Part shown: in pieces, positions 1 through 9,381 of the stretch | Layout: the number at the start of each line of letters is the position of its first letter | Position numbering within the stretch: the first letter of the stretch is position 1 | Assembly: GCF_000157895.3 (NCBI RefSeq) | Contig: NC_022663.1 | Coordinates: 6,368,278 to 6,432,277, forward strand | From: Mycobacterium kansasii ATCC 12478 | GTDB taxonomy: Bacteria; Actinomycetota; Actinomycetes; Mycobacteriales; Mycobacteriaceae | Length of the DNA stretch: 64,000 nucleotides | Direction: 5' to 3' | Notes under the pieces: model-generated | Databases searched by the model: none | What the model was told of the DNA's origin: nothing | Seen by the model: only the letters and a program-made list of their open reading frames with translations | Program-made: the position numbers and the translations under genes

Positions 1-555
1 CAGAAAACCTTCGACGAGCTCGACAGCCCGCGCAGCCGGACGGTGTTGCTCGCGGGCTGGGAGCAGTTCGACGAGCCCGTCGACCGCATCGTGTCCATCG
101 GCGCCTTCGAGCACTTCGGCCACGACCGTCACGCGGACTTCTTCGCGCGGGCATACCAGATGCTGCCCGCCGACGGCGCCATGCTGCTGCACACCATCAC
201 CGGACTGACCATGCAGCAGATGGTCGATGCCGGCCTGCCGCTCACCTTGTGGTTGGCCCGCTTCCTGAAGTTCATCCAGACCGAGATCTTCCCGGGCGGT
301 CATCCGCCGACGATCGAGATGGTGGGGGAGCAGTCGGCCAAGGCGGGCTTCACCCTGACGCGGCGCCAGTCACTGCGACTGCATTACGCGCGGACCCTGG
401 ACTTGTGGGCCGAGGCGTTGCAGGCGCACCAGGACGAGGCCATCGCGATCCAGTCCGAAGAGGTCTACGAGCGCTACATGAAGTACCTGACCGGCTGCGC
501 CAAGCTGTTTCGCGACGGCTACATCGACGTCAACCAGTTCACCTTGCAGAAGTAG
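1..555 (+). CDS. Mycolic acid methyltransferase / cyclopropane synthase, 3' part
   Basis: The reading frame is open from the first base, so the 5' end lies outside the window; 184 codons remain before TAG. The protein is the C-terminal two thirds of a SAM-dependent mycolic acid methyltransferase (CmaA/MmaA/UmaA/PcaA family), which modifies meromycolate chains carried on AcpM. The family signature GAFEHFGHDRH, containing the active-site Glu, is present near the start of the fragment, followed by the lid region (HTITG) and the family-typical end GYIDVNQFTLQK. Which paralogue it is cannot be decided without the N-terminus. It appears to be a single gene with no partner on the same strand in the window. 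Confidence 0.9.
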   Translation, partial: QKTFDELDSPRSRTVLLAGWEQFDEPVDRIVSIGAFEHFGHDRHADFFARAYQMLPADGAMLLHTITGLTMQQMVDAGLPLTLWLARFLKFIQTEIFPGGHPPTIEMVGEQSAKAGFTLTRRQSLRLHYARTLDLWAEALQAHQDEAIAIQSEEVYERYMKYLTGCAKLFRDGYIDVNQFTLQK

Positions 556-651
556 GGTTCCGGGCCGGGCTGCCGGCCGTGCCCAGAGACGTCCCCGAGT
601 CGGGTAGTCCTACTCATCCGCGGCCAGCGTGCGGATCCGCATGCTGGTCGC

Positions 652-1992
652 ATGCCCGCGACCCAATTCGATGCCGCCGCCACCGCGCACCACACTCCCG
701 CCGACCGCGACCGCGCCGTCGACGTCGCCCGCCTCGGCGCGCTCGTCGTCGTGATGTTCGGGCACTGCGCCCTGCTGCTTGCCACCATCGACTCCCACGG
801 CGTCCGGATCGCCAACCTGCTCGGTGAGCTACCGGCGCTAACCCCAATCACCTGGCTGGTTCAGGTGATGCCGCTGTTCTTCCTGGCGGGCGGCGCCGCG
901 GGCGCCTACGGCTGGCACGCCGGCGCCCCGTGGGGCACCTGGCTGTTCACCCGGGCGCAGCGCCTGTGCCGGCCCGTGTTCTGGTACCTCGCCTGCTGGG
1001 TGACAGCGCTGCTGGCGGTGCGGGTGACGCTCGGCGCGGAGTCGGCGGTGGCACTGGGACGCGAGTGCGTCGCGCTGCTGTGGTTTCTCGGCGTCTACCT
1101 CGTGGTGCTCGCATTCGTGCCGGTGTTGACGCGGCTGCGGACGGGTCGCGGGGTCGCGGCCGTGGTCGCGTCGCTGCTGGCGGCGGCAACCGCGGTCGAC
1201 CAGATCCGGTTCGCCGCGGGCACTCCCGAATCGGGCGTGGCGAACTTCTTGATCGTGTGGCTGATCCCGGTGGTCATCGGTGTCGGCTACGCACGGCGGC
1301 TGATCGGCCCGCGGATCGCGCTCGTGGCAGCTGGCTGCGCGTTCACCGCACAACTCAAGCTCGCCCTCACCAGCGCCTATGACGTCTCGCTGGTGGTGAC
1401 GGGTGCCGAACGGATGTCCAACGTGTCGCCGCCGACGTTGCTGCTTGCGCTGCACTGCACGTGGATGTCGTGCGCGTTCGTCGCCGCCGCGGGAGCCATC
1501 CGGCGGTGGGCGGCTCGACCGCGCGTCTGGCACGTCGTCGCGGTGGGTAACGGGGGAGCGATGACGCTCTACCTCTGGCACATCCCGTCGATCGCGGTTG
1601 CCGCGGTTGCCCTGCACGCCGCGGGTCTCGACGCATACGAGGTGCACGCGCCCGGGTTCTGGGCTCGTCTGGCACTGCGCGCGATTGTCTTCACCATCGT
1701 CATGGCCGGGGTGTTTCGGCTGCTCGCACCGCTCGAGCACCGGCGGCTGCCGTGGTGGGACGGGCCGGTTCAGGCCACCGGGGTCCGTTCGGTCGCCGCC
1801 GGTGTGCTGGTGGTCGCGGCGGGTGTGGCGCTCGTCGCGCTGGCCAAGAACGGGCTCGGCGGTGTCGAGGGCTGGACAGCGCTGGGATGCTTCCTGGCGG
1901 CGTTGCTGGCTGCCCGTACGAGCTCGGGTCCGGTGTCGTGGCCGACGCCGGCCGGGCGTCAATCGGGTTCGCCGTACTCGTCGAACCAGTAG
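652..1992 (+). CDS. Membrane acyltransferase, acyltransferase_3 family
   Basis: A 446-residue protein with about ten hydrophobic segments and the opening RAVDVARLGALVVVMFGH typical of acyltransferase_3 (OafA/NolL-like) enzymes, in which an N-terminal Arg and the His of the first helix are functional. Such enzymes O-acylate sugars or lipids of the envelope; the acceptor is unknown here. The last 34 bases overlap the end of the convergent antiporter gene, so both genes read through each other's stop codons. The ATG was chosen because it directly precedes the conserved region; no strong ribosome site is visible. Confidence 0.82.
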   Translation: MPATQFDAAATAHHTPADRDRAVDVARLGALVVVMFGHCALLLATIDSHGVRIANLLGELPALTPITWLVQVMPLFFLAGGAAGAYGWHAGAPWGTWLFTRAQRLCRPVFWYLACWVTALLAVRVTLGAESAVALGRECVALLWFLGVYLVVLAFVPVLTRLRTGRGVAAVVASLLAAATAVDQIRFAAGTPESGVANFLIVWLIPVVIGVGYARRLIGPRIALVAAGCAFTAQLKLALTSAYDVSLVVTGAERMSNVSPPTLLLALHCTWMSCAFVAAAGAIRRWAARPRVWHVVAVGNGGAMTLYLWHIPSIAVAAVALHAAGLDAYEVHAPGFWARLALRAIVFTIVMAGVFRLLAPLEHRRLPWWDGPVQATGVRSVAAGVLVVAAGVALVALAKNGLGGVEGWTALGCFLAALLAARTSSGPVSWPTPAGRQSGSPYSSNQ

Positions 1993-3455
1993 GCGAGTTT
2001 GCCCCGCCGGCTCACCGCGCGAAGTCGCGACTCGGCTGCAGCCCGCGTCTTGCTGGTGGTGACGATCAGTAGTTCGTCGCCGCGCTCGATCCGCGTGTCG
2101 GGCATCGGGACGAAGGTGTGGCCGTTGCGGATGATCAGGGTGATCACGGCTGGGTCGGGCAGCCGCAGCTCCAGGACGGTGACGTTGTGCAGGCGTGACG
2201 GCGGCTGCACGGTCATCGTCAGCAGTTCCGCGTCGAGCACGTCCAGCGGCGCCGCTTCCACCTGGATCTCGCGGGTGGCCTCGCGGGAAAACAGGCCCAG
2301 CCGATGCGCGATCGGGCGCAGGCTCGGGCCCTGCACCAGGGTGAATACCACGACCAGCATGAAGACGATGTTGAGCAGCCGATAACTATCCGGGACGCCC
2401 GCCACGACGGGAAAGGTAGCCAGCACGATCGGCACCGCGCCGCGCAGTCCCGCCAACGATAGGAAGACTTGGTCGTGCCAGGGGATCCGGAACGCCGCCA
2501 ACGATGCCACCACCGACAGGGGCCGGGCGATCAGCAGCAAGAGCAGTCCGACGACGATAGCGGCAACCACGTCATGCGCCACCTCGCCGGGGTTCACCAG
2601 CAGTCCGAGCAACACGAACAGCCCTATCTGTGCCAACCAGCCGACGCCCTCGGCGAACGACCGGGTCGCCGACCGGTGCGGCAGGCCTGTGTTGGCCAAC
2701 ACCACCGCGGCCAGATAGGCGGCTATGAATCCGCTGGCGTGGCTTGCCCCGGCCGCCGCGAACGCGACCAGACCCAACCCGAAGGTCGCGATCGGGTACA
2801 GGCCGGAGGCGGGCAGCGCGATCCGTCGCAGCGCGAAGGCGCCCAGGTAGCCGATAGCCACCCCAACCGCGGCGCCGGCGAGGAGCTCGAACAGCAGATC
2901 GGCGATCGCGCGCCCGGGCTCGACCGCGAAGGGCACCGCGCTGAACATCAGCACCAGGATCACCGCGGGGGCATCGTTGAACCCGGATTCGGCCTCGAGC
3001 AGCCCCGCGACGCGCCGCGGCAGCGGCAGCACCCGCAGAACCGAGAACACCGCTGCGGCGTCGGTGGAGGAGACGATGGCTCCGAGCAACAGGGCCACCT
3101 GCCAGTCGACGCGCAGCAGCAGGTGCGCGCCAACGGCCGTAACCGCCGTGCTGCCGAGGACCCCGACGGTGGCCAACGTTGCCGCGGGCCCCAGCACCGT
3201 GCGGATGTCGGTGAATCGCGTGGTCAATCCGCCTTCGACGAGAATCAGGGCCAGCGCCGCGGTACCCACGTTCCTGGCCAGCTGGACGTCGTCGAACTTC
3301 AGCCCCAGCCCATCCTCACCGACGGCGACGCCGACCAGCAGGAAGAGCAGCATGCTGGGAAATCCCACCCGAGTCGCCAACCGGGTGCCCACAATGCTGG
3401 CCAGCAGCACGAGGCCACCGATCAACAAAGCCAGATACAGCTGCTGCAAACTCAT
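1959..3455 (-). CDS. CPA1-type K+(Na+)/H+ antiporter with C-terminal TrkA_C domain
   Basis: A 498-residue protein. Residues 1 to about 390 form 12-13 hydrophobic segments of a cation/proton antiporter (NhaP2/CvrA type), with the ion-path motif STDAAAVF and the glycine-rich GLRGAVPIVLA. Residues about 400-485 are soluble and look like a TrkA_C (RCK_C) ligand-binding domain (RIERGDELLIVTTS). It would exchange K+ or Na+ for protons at the cytoplasmic membrane. It is divergent from a TrkA-type protein starting 150 bases away, a plausible regulatory partner. It converges with and slightly overlaps the acyltransferase gene. Confidence 0.87.
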   Translation of the reverse strand: MSLQQLYLALLIGGLVLLASIVGTRLATRVGFPSMLLFLLVGVAVGEDGLGLKFDDVQLARNVGTAALALILVEGGLTTRFTDIRTVLGPAATLATVGVLGSTAVTAVGAHLLLRVDWQVALLLGAIVSSTDAAAVFSVLRVLPLPRRVAGLLEAESGFNDAPAVILVLMFSAVPFAVEPGRAIADLLFELLAGAAVGVAIGYLGAFALRRIALPASGLYPIATFGLGLVAFAAAGASHASGFIAAYLAAVVLANTGLPHRSATRSFAEGVGWLAQIGLFVLLGLLVNPGEVAHDVVAAIVVGLLLLLIARPLSVVASLAAFRIPWHDQVFLSLAGLRGAVPIVLATFPVVAGVPDSYRLLNIVFMLVVVFTLVQGPSLRPIAHRLGLFSREATREIQVEAAPLDVLDAELLTMTVQPPSRLHNVTVLELRLPDPAVITLIIRNGHTFVPMPDTRIERGDELLIVTTSKTRAAAESRLRAVSRRGKLAYWFDEYGEPD

Positions 3456-3608
3456 TTCGTTTCCGTCCCAGATGTGATCTCGGCAGCGGTAGCTCGGCGC
3501 GCGAGGCGGCGTGCTGCCAGTAAATCAGTAAGGGGCGGCCCGCTGTTGGCCGCACACTCCGGAGCCTGGCAGCCGATAAGACAAGATGACTGGGTGGCGA
3601 CGGGAAAA

Positions 3609-4313
3609 ATGCGGATCGCGGTTGCCGGCGCGGGCAAGGTCGGCCGTTCGGTGGCGCACGAACTGCTGGATCGCGGGCACAAGGTCTTGCTGATCGAACG
3701 GCAGCGGAACAACTTTGAACCACACACAGTTCCTGCCGCGGACTGGCTGCATGCCGACGCGTGCGAACTGTCGACGATGCACGAGGCGGGGGTGCAGACG
3801 TGCGACGTGCTGATCGCCGCCACCGGAGACGACAAGGCCAATCTGGTCGTGGGCCTGCTGGCCAAGACCGAGTTCGGGGTGCCCCGGGTGGTGGCGCGGA
3901 TCAACGACCTGCACAACGAGTGGCTGTTCGGCCGCTCCTGGGGCATCGATGTGGCGGTCTCGACGCCGGGCGCCATGATCGCCGGTGTCGAGGGCGCCAT
4001 CGACGTTGGTCACCTGGTGCGCATGATGGTGTTGCGCGAGGGCCGGGCGGCTTTGACGAAACTGACGCTGCCCGAAGACAATCCGCTGGTGGGAAGGCGG
4101 GTGTGCGAGCTTGACCTACCGGCCAACACCGCTTTGGTCACCGTGCTGCGAGGTGACGCGGTCAAAGTTCCGCAGCCCGGCGACGTGCTCCGGGCCGGCG
4201 ACGAGATGCTGTTCATCGCCGACAGCTTCCTGGAGCGTTCGGTGTGGGCTGCCATGTACAGCACCGCACCCGCCCGTGCCTCGACCAGGCCGGGCCGGCC
4301 ACCGTCAGCCTGA
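3609..4313 (+). CDS. TrkA-family K+ uptake regulator (RCK_N and RCK_C)
   Basis: A 234-residue cytoplasmic protein. The N-terminal Rossmann domain shows MRIAVAGAGKVGRSVAHELL with the GxGxxG NAD(H) motif, the acidic LIER strand end and AATGDDKANLV; the C-terminal third is a TrkA_C domain (DVLRAGDEMLFIAD). It resembles mycobacterial CeoC/CeoB, NAD-binding regulators of potassium transport. The frame is open far upstream, but homology begins here; a GTG at 3594 would add five residues. It is divergent from the antiporter, with about 150 bases between starts, so shared regulation is likely. No Trk membrane subunit is visible nearby. Confidence 0.87.
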   Translation: MRIAVAGAGKVGRSVAHELLDRGHKVLLIERQRNNFEPHTVPAADWLHADACELSTMHEAGVQTCDVLIAATGDDKANLVVGLLAKTEFGVPRVVARINDLHNEWLFGRSWGIDVAVSTPGAMIAGVEGAIDVGHLVRMMVLREGRAALTKLTLPEDNPLVGRRVCELDLPANTALVTVLRGDAVKVPQPGDVLRAGDEMLFIADSFLERSVWAAMYSTAPARASTRPGRPPSA

Positions 4314-4396
4314 GGGGTCGGCGGGAGGGCACGCCTGCGACGCGCCGTGCCCGGTTGCCCCAGCGGTGTCGGGACCATTCGGTAGGGTTCCTGCGC

Positions 4397-6730
4397 GTGA
4401 ATCCAAGCACCGCAATCAAATCCGTAACCGCCCGTCTAGCTGAGGAGCTGGCCGTCGAGGAGGCCCACGTGGCCGCCGCGGTCGGGTTGCTCGACGGTGG
4501 CGCCACGGTCCCGTTCATCGCCCGGTACCGCAAGGAGGCCACCGGAGGTCTCGACGACGGGCAGCTGCGAACCCTGGCCGAGCGTTTGCAGTACCTGCGG
4601 GAGCTCGACGAACGCCGGGCCGCGGTGCTGGCATCGATCCGGGAACAGGGGAAGCTGACCGACGAGCTGAGGGCTGCGCTGCTCAGCGCCGACACCAAAT
4701 CTCGTGTCGAAGACATCTACCTGCCCTACAAGCCGAAGCGTCGGACCAAGGCGCAGATCGCCCGCGAAGCCGGGCTCGAGCCGCTGGCCGACCGATTACT
4801 GTCCGACCCGGGCCTGGTTCCGGAGGCTGCGGCCGCGGCCTTCGTGTGCGCTGATGTCGGTGACGCCGCCGATGTCGCTGCCGCGCTGGAAGGCGCCCGG
4901 CACATCATGGTCGAGCGAGCGGCGGAGGACGCCGAGCTGGTCGGCGCCATCCGGGAGAAGTTCTGGGCGCAAGGTACGCTGGGTAGCGCGCCGTGGTCGC
5001 AAGACGTCGCCAAAAGCGCTGCTGCACAGAACTTTCGTGACTACTTCGGGTTCTCCGAGTCGCTGCAGACGATGCCGTCCCACCGGGTGCTGGCCGTGCT
5101 GCGCGGGGAGAAGGAAAAGATCCTTGCCCTGACCTTCGACGGCGGCGCGGACGACGGTTACGAAGCGATGGTCGCCGCCAGCCTTGGCGTGGACCTGTCG
5201 GCTGACGTATCGGCGAAGGCCGCGACGCCGTGGCTGGCCGCGACGGTGAGATTCGCTTGGCGCACCAGGCTGATGTCTTCGGCAGCGGTGGACGCCCGGA
5301 TCCGACTGCGGCAACGCGCGGAACAACAGGCCGTCGCGGTGTTCGCCAAGAACTTGACCCACTTGCTGCTCGCCGCGCCGGCCGGCGCGCGCACGACTCT
5401 GGGCCTGGATCCTGGCTTCCGGACGGGTGTCAAGGTTGCTGTGGTCGACCCGACCGGCAAGGTGGTGGACACTTGTGCGATCTACCCGCATCAGCCACAA
5501 CGGCAATGGGATTTGGCCAAGGCAACGTTGGCCGCGCTGGTGGCGCGTCACAGCGTCGAGTTGATCGCCGTCGGCAACGGCACCGCCTCGCGTGAGACCG
5601 ACACGCTGGCAGCCGAACTCATCAACGACATCCGTGCCGCCGGGGGCCCGGCACTCACCAAGGCGATGGTGAGCGAGGCCGGCGCATCGGTGTATTCGGC
5701 CTCGGCCTATGCTGCGCGCGAGCTGCCCGAGCTCGATGTGACGCTGCGCGGAGCGGTGTCGATAGCGCGGCGGCTACAGGATCCGCTGGCCGAGTTGGTG
5801 AAAATCGACCCGAAGTCGATCGGGGTGGGGCAGTACCAGCATGACGTGACCCCGGCGGTTTTGGCCCGCAGCCTCGACGCTGTGGTCGAGGACGCGGTGA
5901 ACGCGGTGGGCGTTGACCTGAACACGGCATCGATTCCGCTGCTGTCGCGGGTTTCCGGGATATCGGAATCCTTGGCCGAAGCGATCGTCGCCTATCGTGA
6001 CAAGACCGGCGCATTCGCCAGTCGCCGCGCGCTGCTGGAAGTTCCTCGCCTGGGGCCCAAAGCGTTTGAGCAGTGTGCGGGGTTTCTGCGGATCCGCGAC
6101 GGCGACGACCCGCTGGACGCGTCCGGTGTTCATCCCGAGGCATATCCCGTCGTCCACCGCATCCTCGACCGAACTGGTCTCTCGCTGGCCGAGATCATCG
6201 GTGACGCAGGCGCTTTGAGATCACTGCGGCCCGCTGACTTTGCCGACGACCGCTTCGGCATCCCCACTGTCATCGATATCCTCGCCGAGCTGGAGAAACC
6301 AGGACGCGATCCGCGACCGACATTCACCACGGCCACCTTCGCCGCCGGCGTGCAGAAGATAGCCGACCTCAAGGTGGGGATGGTCTTGGAGGGGGTGGTG
6401 ACCAACGTTGCCGCCTTCGGCGCTTTTGTCGACATCGGCGTGCATCAGGATGGCCTGGTGCATGTCTCCGCGATGGCCGAGCGCTTCGTTGCCGACCCCC
6501 ACGACGTCGTACGGTCCGGACAGGTGGTGCGCGTGAAGGTCATCGATGTCGACGTCGAACGCCGGAGGATCGGACTGAGCCTGCGCCTCAACGACGATCC
6601 GCAACGCCAGCCGGTGAGCCGACCAGAGCGGCGAAACTCGGTCCATGGTAAGAACTTCGGCCGTCAGCCGGCCAACTCGCCGGCCGGTTCGATGGCCCGG
6701 GCGTTGCGGGACGCGGGCTTCGGGAGGTGA
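4397..6730 (+). CDS. tex: Tex, S1-domain RNA-binding transcription accessory protein
   Basis: 777 residues, the usual Tex length. In order: helical Tex N-domain with the conserved VPFIARYRKEATGGL, a YqgF/RNase H-like domain around residues 330-460 (LGLDPGFRTGVKVAVVD), a helix-hairpin-helix region (LLSRVSGISESLAEAIVAY), and a C-terminal S1 domain around residues 650-725 (AFGAFVDIGVHQDGLVHVS). Tex binds nucleic acid and is tied to transcription and RNA turnover; its exact role in mycobacteria is unsettled. GTG at 4397 is the start that places the Tex N-domain correctly; an upstream open extension is ignored. It lies 83 bases after trkA. Confidence 0.92.
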   Translation: MNPSTAIKSVTARLAEELAVEEAHVAAAVGLLDGGATVPFIARYRKEATGGLDDGQLRTLAERLQYLRELDERRAAVLASIREQGKLTDELRAALLSADTKSRVEDIYLPYKPKRRTKAQIAREAGLEPLADRLLSDPGLVPEAAAAAFVCADVGDAADVAAALEGARHIMVERAAEDAELVGAIREKFWAQGTLGSAPWSQDVAKSAAAQNFRDYFGFSESLQTMPSHRVLAVLRGEKEKILALTFDGGADDGYEAMVAASLGVDLSADVSAKAATPWLAATVRFAWRTRLMSSAAVDARIRLRQRAEQQAVAVFAKNLTHLLLAAPAGARTTLGLDPGFRTGVKVAVVDPTGKVVDTCAIYPHQPQRQWDLAKATLAALVARHSVELIAVGNGTASRETDTLAAELINDIRAAGGPALTKAMVSEAGASVYSASAYAARELPELDVTLRGAVSIARRLQDPLAELVKIDPKSIGVGQYQHDVTPAVLARSLDAVVEDAVNAVGVDLNTASIPLLSRVSGISESLAEAIVAYRDKTGAFASRRALLEVPRLGPKAFEQCAGFLRIRDGDDPLDASGVHPEAYPVVHRILDRTGLSLAEIIGDAGALRSLRPADFADDRFGIPTVIDILAELEKPGRDPRPTFTTATFAAGVQKIADLKVGMVLEGVVTNVAAFGAFVDIGVHQDGLVHVSAMAERFVADPHDVVRSGQVVRVKVIDVDVERRRIGLSLRLNDDPQRQPVSRPERRNSVHGKNFGRQPANSPAGSMARALRDAGFGR

Positions 6731-6734
6731 GCAG

Positions 6735-7390
6735 GCCTGCGCCGCGGTCCGGTGTGACCTCGCGCTGCTCTTTCGTCGCGCTGGGCGTCCCACTGCTCGG
6801 CCTCTTCGGCGAGTGCGGCGGCGATCTCGCTGATCCGCGGCGGTTGGCCCTCGACGGTTTCGTCGCGCCGCCGGCGGCCCAGCGGTATCCAGACGGTGAA
6901 GGTCGTGTCGGTATCGACCTCGCTGGCGACCCGGATCCGGCCCGTTGCCTCCAGCTTTTCTGATGGCCGCGCACCAGTTCGTCGACGAACCCAGTTCGAT
7001 GCCGGCGCCCTCGCAGGTGCGGTCGCGGGGCTCCCCGGACGCGGTGGAACCGCCGGAACAGAAACGGCAGTTCTGCCTTCGCCGATGCCGGTGTCGTGCA
7101 CCGTCAATTCCACGTGCTTGGGCAACGTGCGCAACGCGACGTCGACGTGACCGGCGAAGGTGAATTTGAACGCATGGGACAGCAACCGGCCAGCACTCCC
7201 GGTTGGGCTGACCCAGCCCGGCGGGGTGCCGCGGCCACGACTGCGCGGGACCCAATGCCGATCGGGTCTAATCGATGTCGCGCGGCCACGCGCAGACTTC
7301 TGCCGGGCCCGCGAACAACGGGGCGGCCGCTTGGATCTCGGGCAGGGCCGATGCGAATTGCGTTGCGACACGGTCACGGACGCATACCTA
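6735..7390 (-). pseudogene. Remnant of a hybrid PAS/GAF histidine kinase
   Basis: Reading the minus strand, pieces of one protein appear in different frames. First comes an N-terminal segment typical of large sensor kinases (PLFAGPAEVCAWPRDID, then a TAG at 7270-7268, then TRSALGPAQSWPR in the same frame). After a jump, a HATPase_c piece follows (LLSHAFKFTFAGHVDVALR and LTVHDTGIGE, about 7185-7078). A frame change gives the G2-like EGAGIELGS, and another returns to VASEVDTDTTFTVWIPLG (about 6940-6877). The PAS core, the phospho-acceptor His and much of the catalytic domain are absent. I read this as a kinase with a large internal deletion, a stop and at least two frameshifts. Confidence 0.62.
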
Positions 7391-7488
7391 TCGCGGATCA
7401 GTGATCACAACGGCCACATGAATCACTATCGTCACATCAGCCAACTGCGGACGTCAACCCGACGTTTGTGCCCCTGGAAGGTTGTGAC

Positions 7489-8982
7489 ATGTCGGCGATT
7501 CATCGAGTCGTGTCGGTATCGGTGGCGTCGGCGGCCGCATTGGGACTCATCAGTGCGGTGGGCCTGGCGCCGGCAGCAACGGCGGTGCCGTGCAGTGGGG
7601 ACGCCGCCAACGCCCCGCCGCCGCCGAACGCCATTGTGACCAACCCGGGGGGGACCACGCTCGGCCCGATGACACGAGGCCCAAGGCCTCGTGGTGCGAA
7701 CGACCGGGCGCCGTTGCCCAGGTTGGGCCCCCTGTCCAGGTTGCTTAATCCGGCACCGCGGTCTGCGCCGCTACAGCAGCAAGCCGCGACTCCGCCGCAC
7801 CAGGCGGCGGTTCCCCCGCCTGCTCCGCCCAACCCGGGTAACCAGCCTCCCAATGCCGCCCAGTTGGCCCCCAATGCGGCGCCACCACCAGCGCCGGCGC
7901 CGGCCGCGGTACCGGCGCCCGGGGCACCGGATCCCGGCGCCGCACTCGGGGGTGCCACGACCTCGCTTGCCGAGTGGGTAACCGGACCCGACAGCCCCAA
8001 CAAGACTCTCCAGCAATTCGGCATCTCCGGAACCGACCTCGGAATCATCTGGGATAACGGCGATCCCGCCAACCATCAGGTGCTCATGGCCTTCGGTGAC
8101 ACCTTCGGCTATTGCGCTGTCAACGAACATCAGTGGCGCTACAACACCCTGTTCCGCAGCCAGGACCGTGACCTGGGCGACGGAATCCACGTTGCGCCGG
8201 GCGATGCGGCCAACCGGTACTCCGGCTCACCGGTGCGCCAACCGGGCTTTTCCAAACAGATCATCAGCAGCATCAAGTGGGCACCCAACGAGACCGGAAT
8301 CATTCCGACCTCCGGAGTCTCTGTCGGGAAAACCCAATACGTCAGCTTCATGTCCATTCGCGACTGGGGCCGCGACGGTGAATGGACCACCAACTACTCC
8401 GGCATCGCGGTGTCCAAGGACAACGGCCAGAACTGGGGGGTCTATCCCGGCACCATCCGCGCATCCGGACCCGACAGCGGGCGAGCCAGGTTTGTACCCG
8501 GCAATGAGAATTTCCAGATGGGGGCGTTCGTCAAGTCCAACGACGGTTACCTTTACTCGTTCGGCACGCCCCCGGGACGTGGCGGTTCGGCGTACCTGGC
8601 GCGAGTTCCCCAGCAGTTCGTACCTGACTTGAGCAAATACCAGTACTGGAACGGCGATTCGAATTCCTGGGTACCCGGCAAACCGGATGCGGCGACGCCG
8701 GTGATCCCGGGACCGGTGGGCGAAATGTCGGCTCAATACAACACGTATCTGAAGCAGTACTTGGTGATGTACACCAACGGCATGAACGACGTTGTGGCAC
8801 GGACCGCGCCGGCCCCCCAGGGTCCGTGGAGCCCGGAGCAAATGCTCGTGTCGTCCTGGCAGATGCCCGGCGGCATCTACGCGCCGATGATGCACCCGTG
8901 GTCGACGGGCAAGGACGTGTACTTCAACCTGTCGCTGTGGTCGGCGTACAACGTGATGTTGATGCACACCACGCTGGGGTAA
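7489..8982 (+). CDS. Secreted DUF4185 protein with proline-rich linker
   Basis: 497 residues. GGAAGG at 7476-7481 lies 7 bases before ATG 7489. Residues 1-35 are a Sec signal peptide ending near ATAVPCS. Residues about 40-160 are low-complexity Pro/Ala (for example PPPAPAPAAVPAPGAPDPG), a wall-spanning type of linker. Residues about 165-497 are a DUF4185 domain, a predicted beta-propeller related to sialidase folds (GTDLGIIWDN, MAFGDTFGY, GIAVSKDNGQNWG, GGIYAPMMHPW). The enzymatic activity of the family is not established; export and surface exposure are inferred. It precedes the large PPE gene by 400 bases, too far to assume an operon. Confidence 0.85.
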   Translation: MSAIHRVVSVSVASAAALGLISAVGLAPAATAVPCSGDAANAPPPPNAIVTNPGGTTLGPMTRGPRPRGANDRAPLPRLGPLSRLLNPAPRSAPLQQQAATPPHQAAVPPPAPPNPGNQPPNAAQLAPNAAPPPAPAPAAVPAPGAPDPGAALGGATTSLAEWVTGPDSPNKTLQQFGISGTDLGIIWDNGDPANHQVLMAFGDTFGYCAVNEHQWRYNTLFRSQDRDLGDGIHVAPGDAANRYSGSPVRQPGFSKQIISSIKWAPNETGIIPTSGVSVGKTQYVSFMSIRDWGRDGEWTTNYSGIAVSKDNGQNWGVYPGTIRASGPDSGRARFVPGNENFQMGAFVKSNDGYLYSFGTPPGRGGSAYLARVPQQFVPDLSKYQYWNGDSNSWVPGKPDAATPVIPGPVGEMSAQYNTYLKQYLVMYTNGMNDVVARTAPAPQGPWSPEQMLVSSWQMPGGIYAPMMHPWSTGKDVYFNLSLWSAYNVMLMHTTLG

Positions 8983-9381
8983 CGAGGCTGGGGCGTCGAC
9001 TTTTCAGAGCCGCCAACTGCCCCACGTCGCTGGGAACGTCGCAAAGACACTGAGCAATAAGGCTTTTCGCGACCATGGGGATGCACAACCGCAGTTGCGG
9101 AGACGTCGCCCGGAGTAGCGGCTGGCATCCGATTTCGGTCCGGCGAAGGGAATTCACGCAAACGCAGATAATGCGGTTCAAAGCCGGTTATGTTCGTGCT
9201 GCCATGCCGTTCGATGGCCGGTCGCTGACCTGGCTCTCTGTGTCGGGAGGTGCGCGATGGCTTGGGATCACGAGTGGCGCGCCCACAGGGGGTTTGCACT
9301 TTGCCTGGGCGGCAGATCCGGGGGACCTGCTGATCCCCGCGGGGTCGGTGCATGCTCTGCAACCAGGAACGGACGCATCCC
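8983..9381. other. Intergenic region upstream of the large PPE gene
   Basis: About 400 bases without a convincing gene on either strand. Open frames here are short, rich in Arg and lack family signatures. AGGAACGGA at 9364-9372 sits shortly before the PPE start and may act as its ribosome site. I see no clear promoter or terminator. Confidence 0.4.

Noticed and set aside
838..1962. A 374-codon frame antisense to the acyltransferase
   Set aside because: Composition is Arg/Gln/His-rich without hydrophobic structure, while the plus strand is a clear membrane acyltransferase.
2469..3608. An upstream extension of the TrkA reading frame of 380 codons
   Set aside because: This stretch is antisense to the antiporter and rich in Gln/Arg; homology of the RCK protein begins at 3609.
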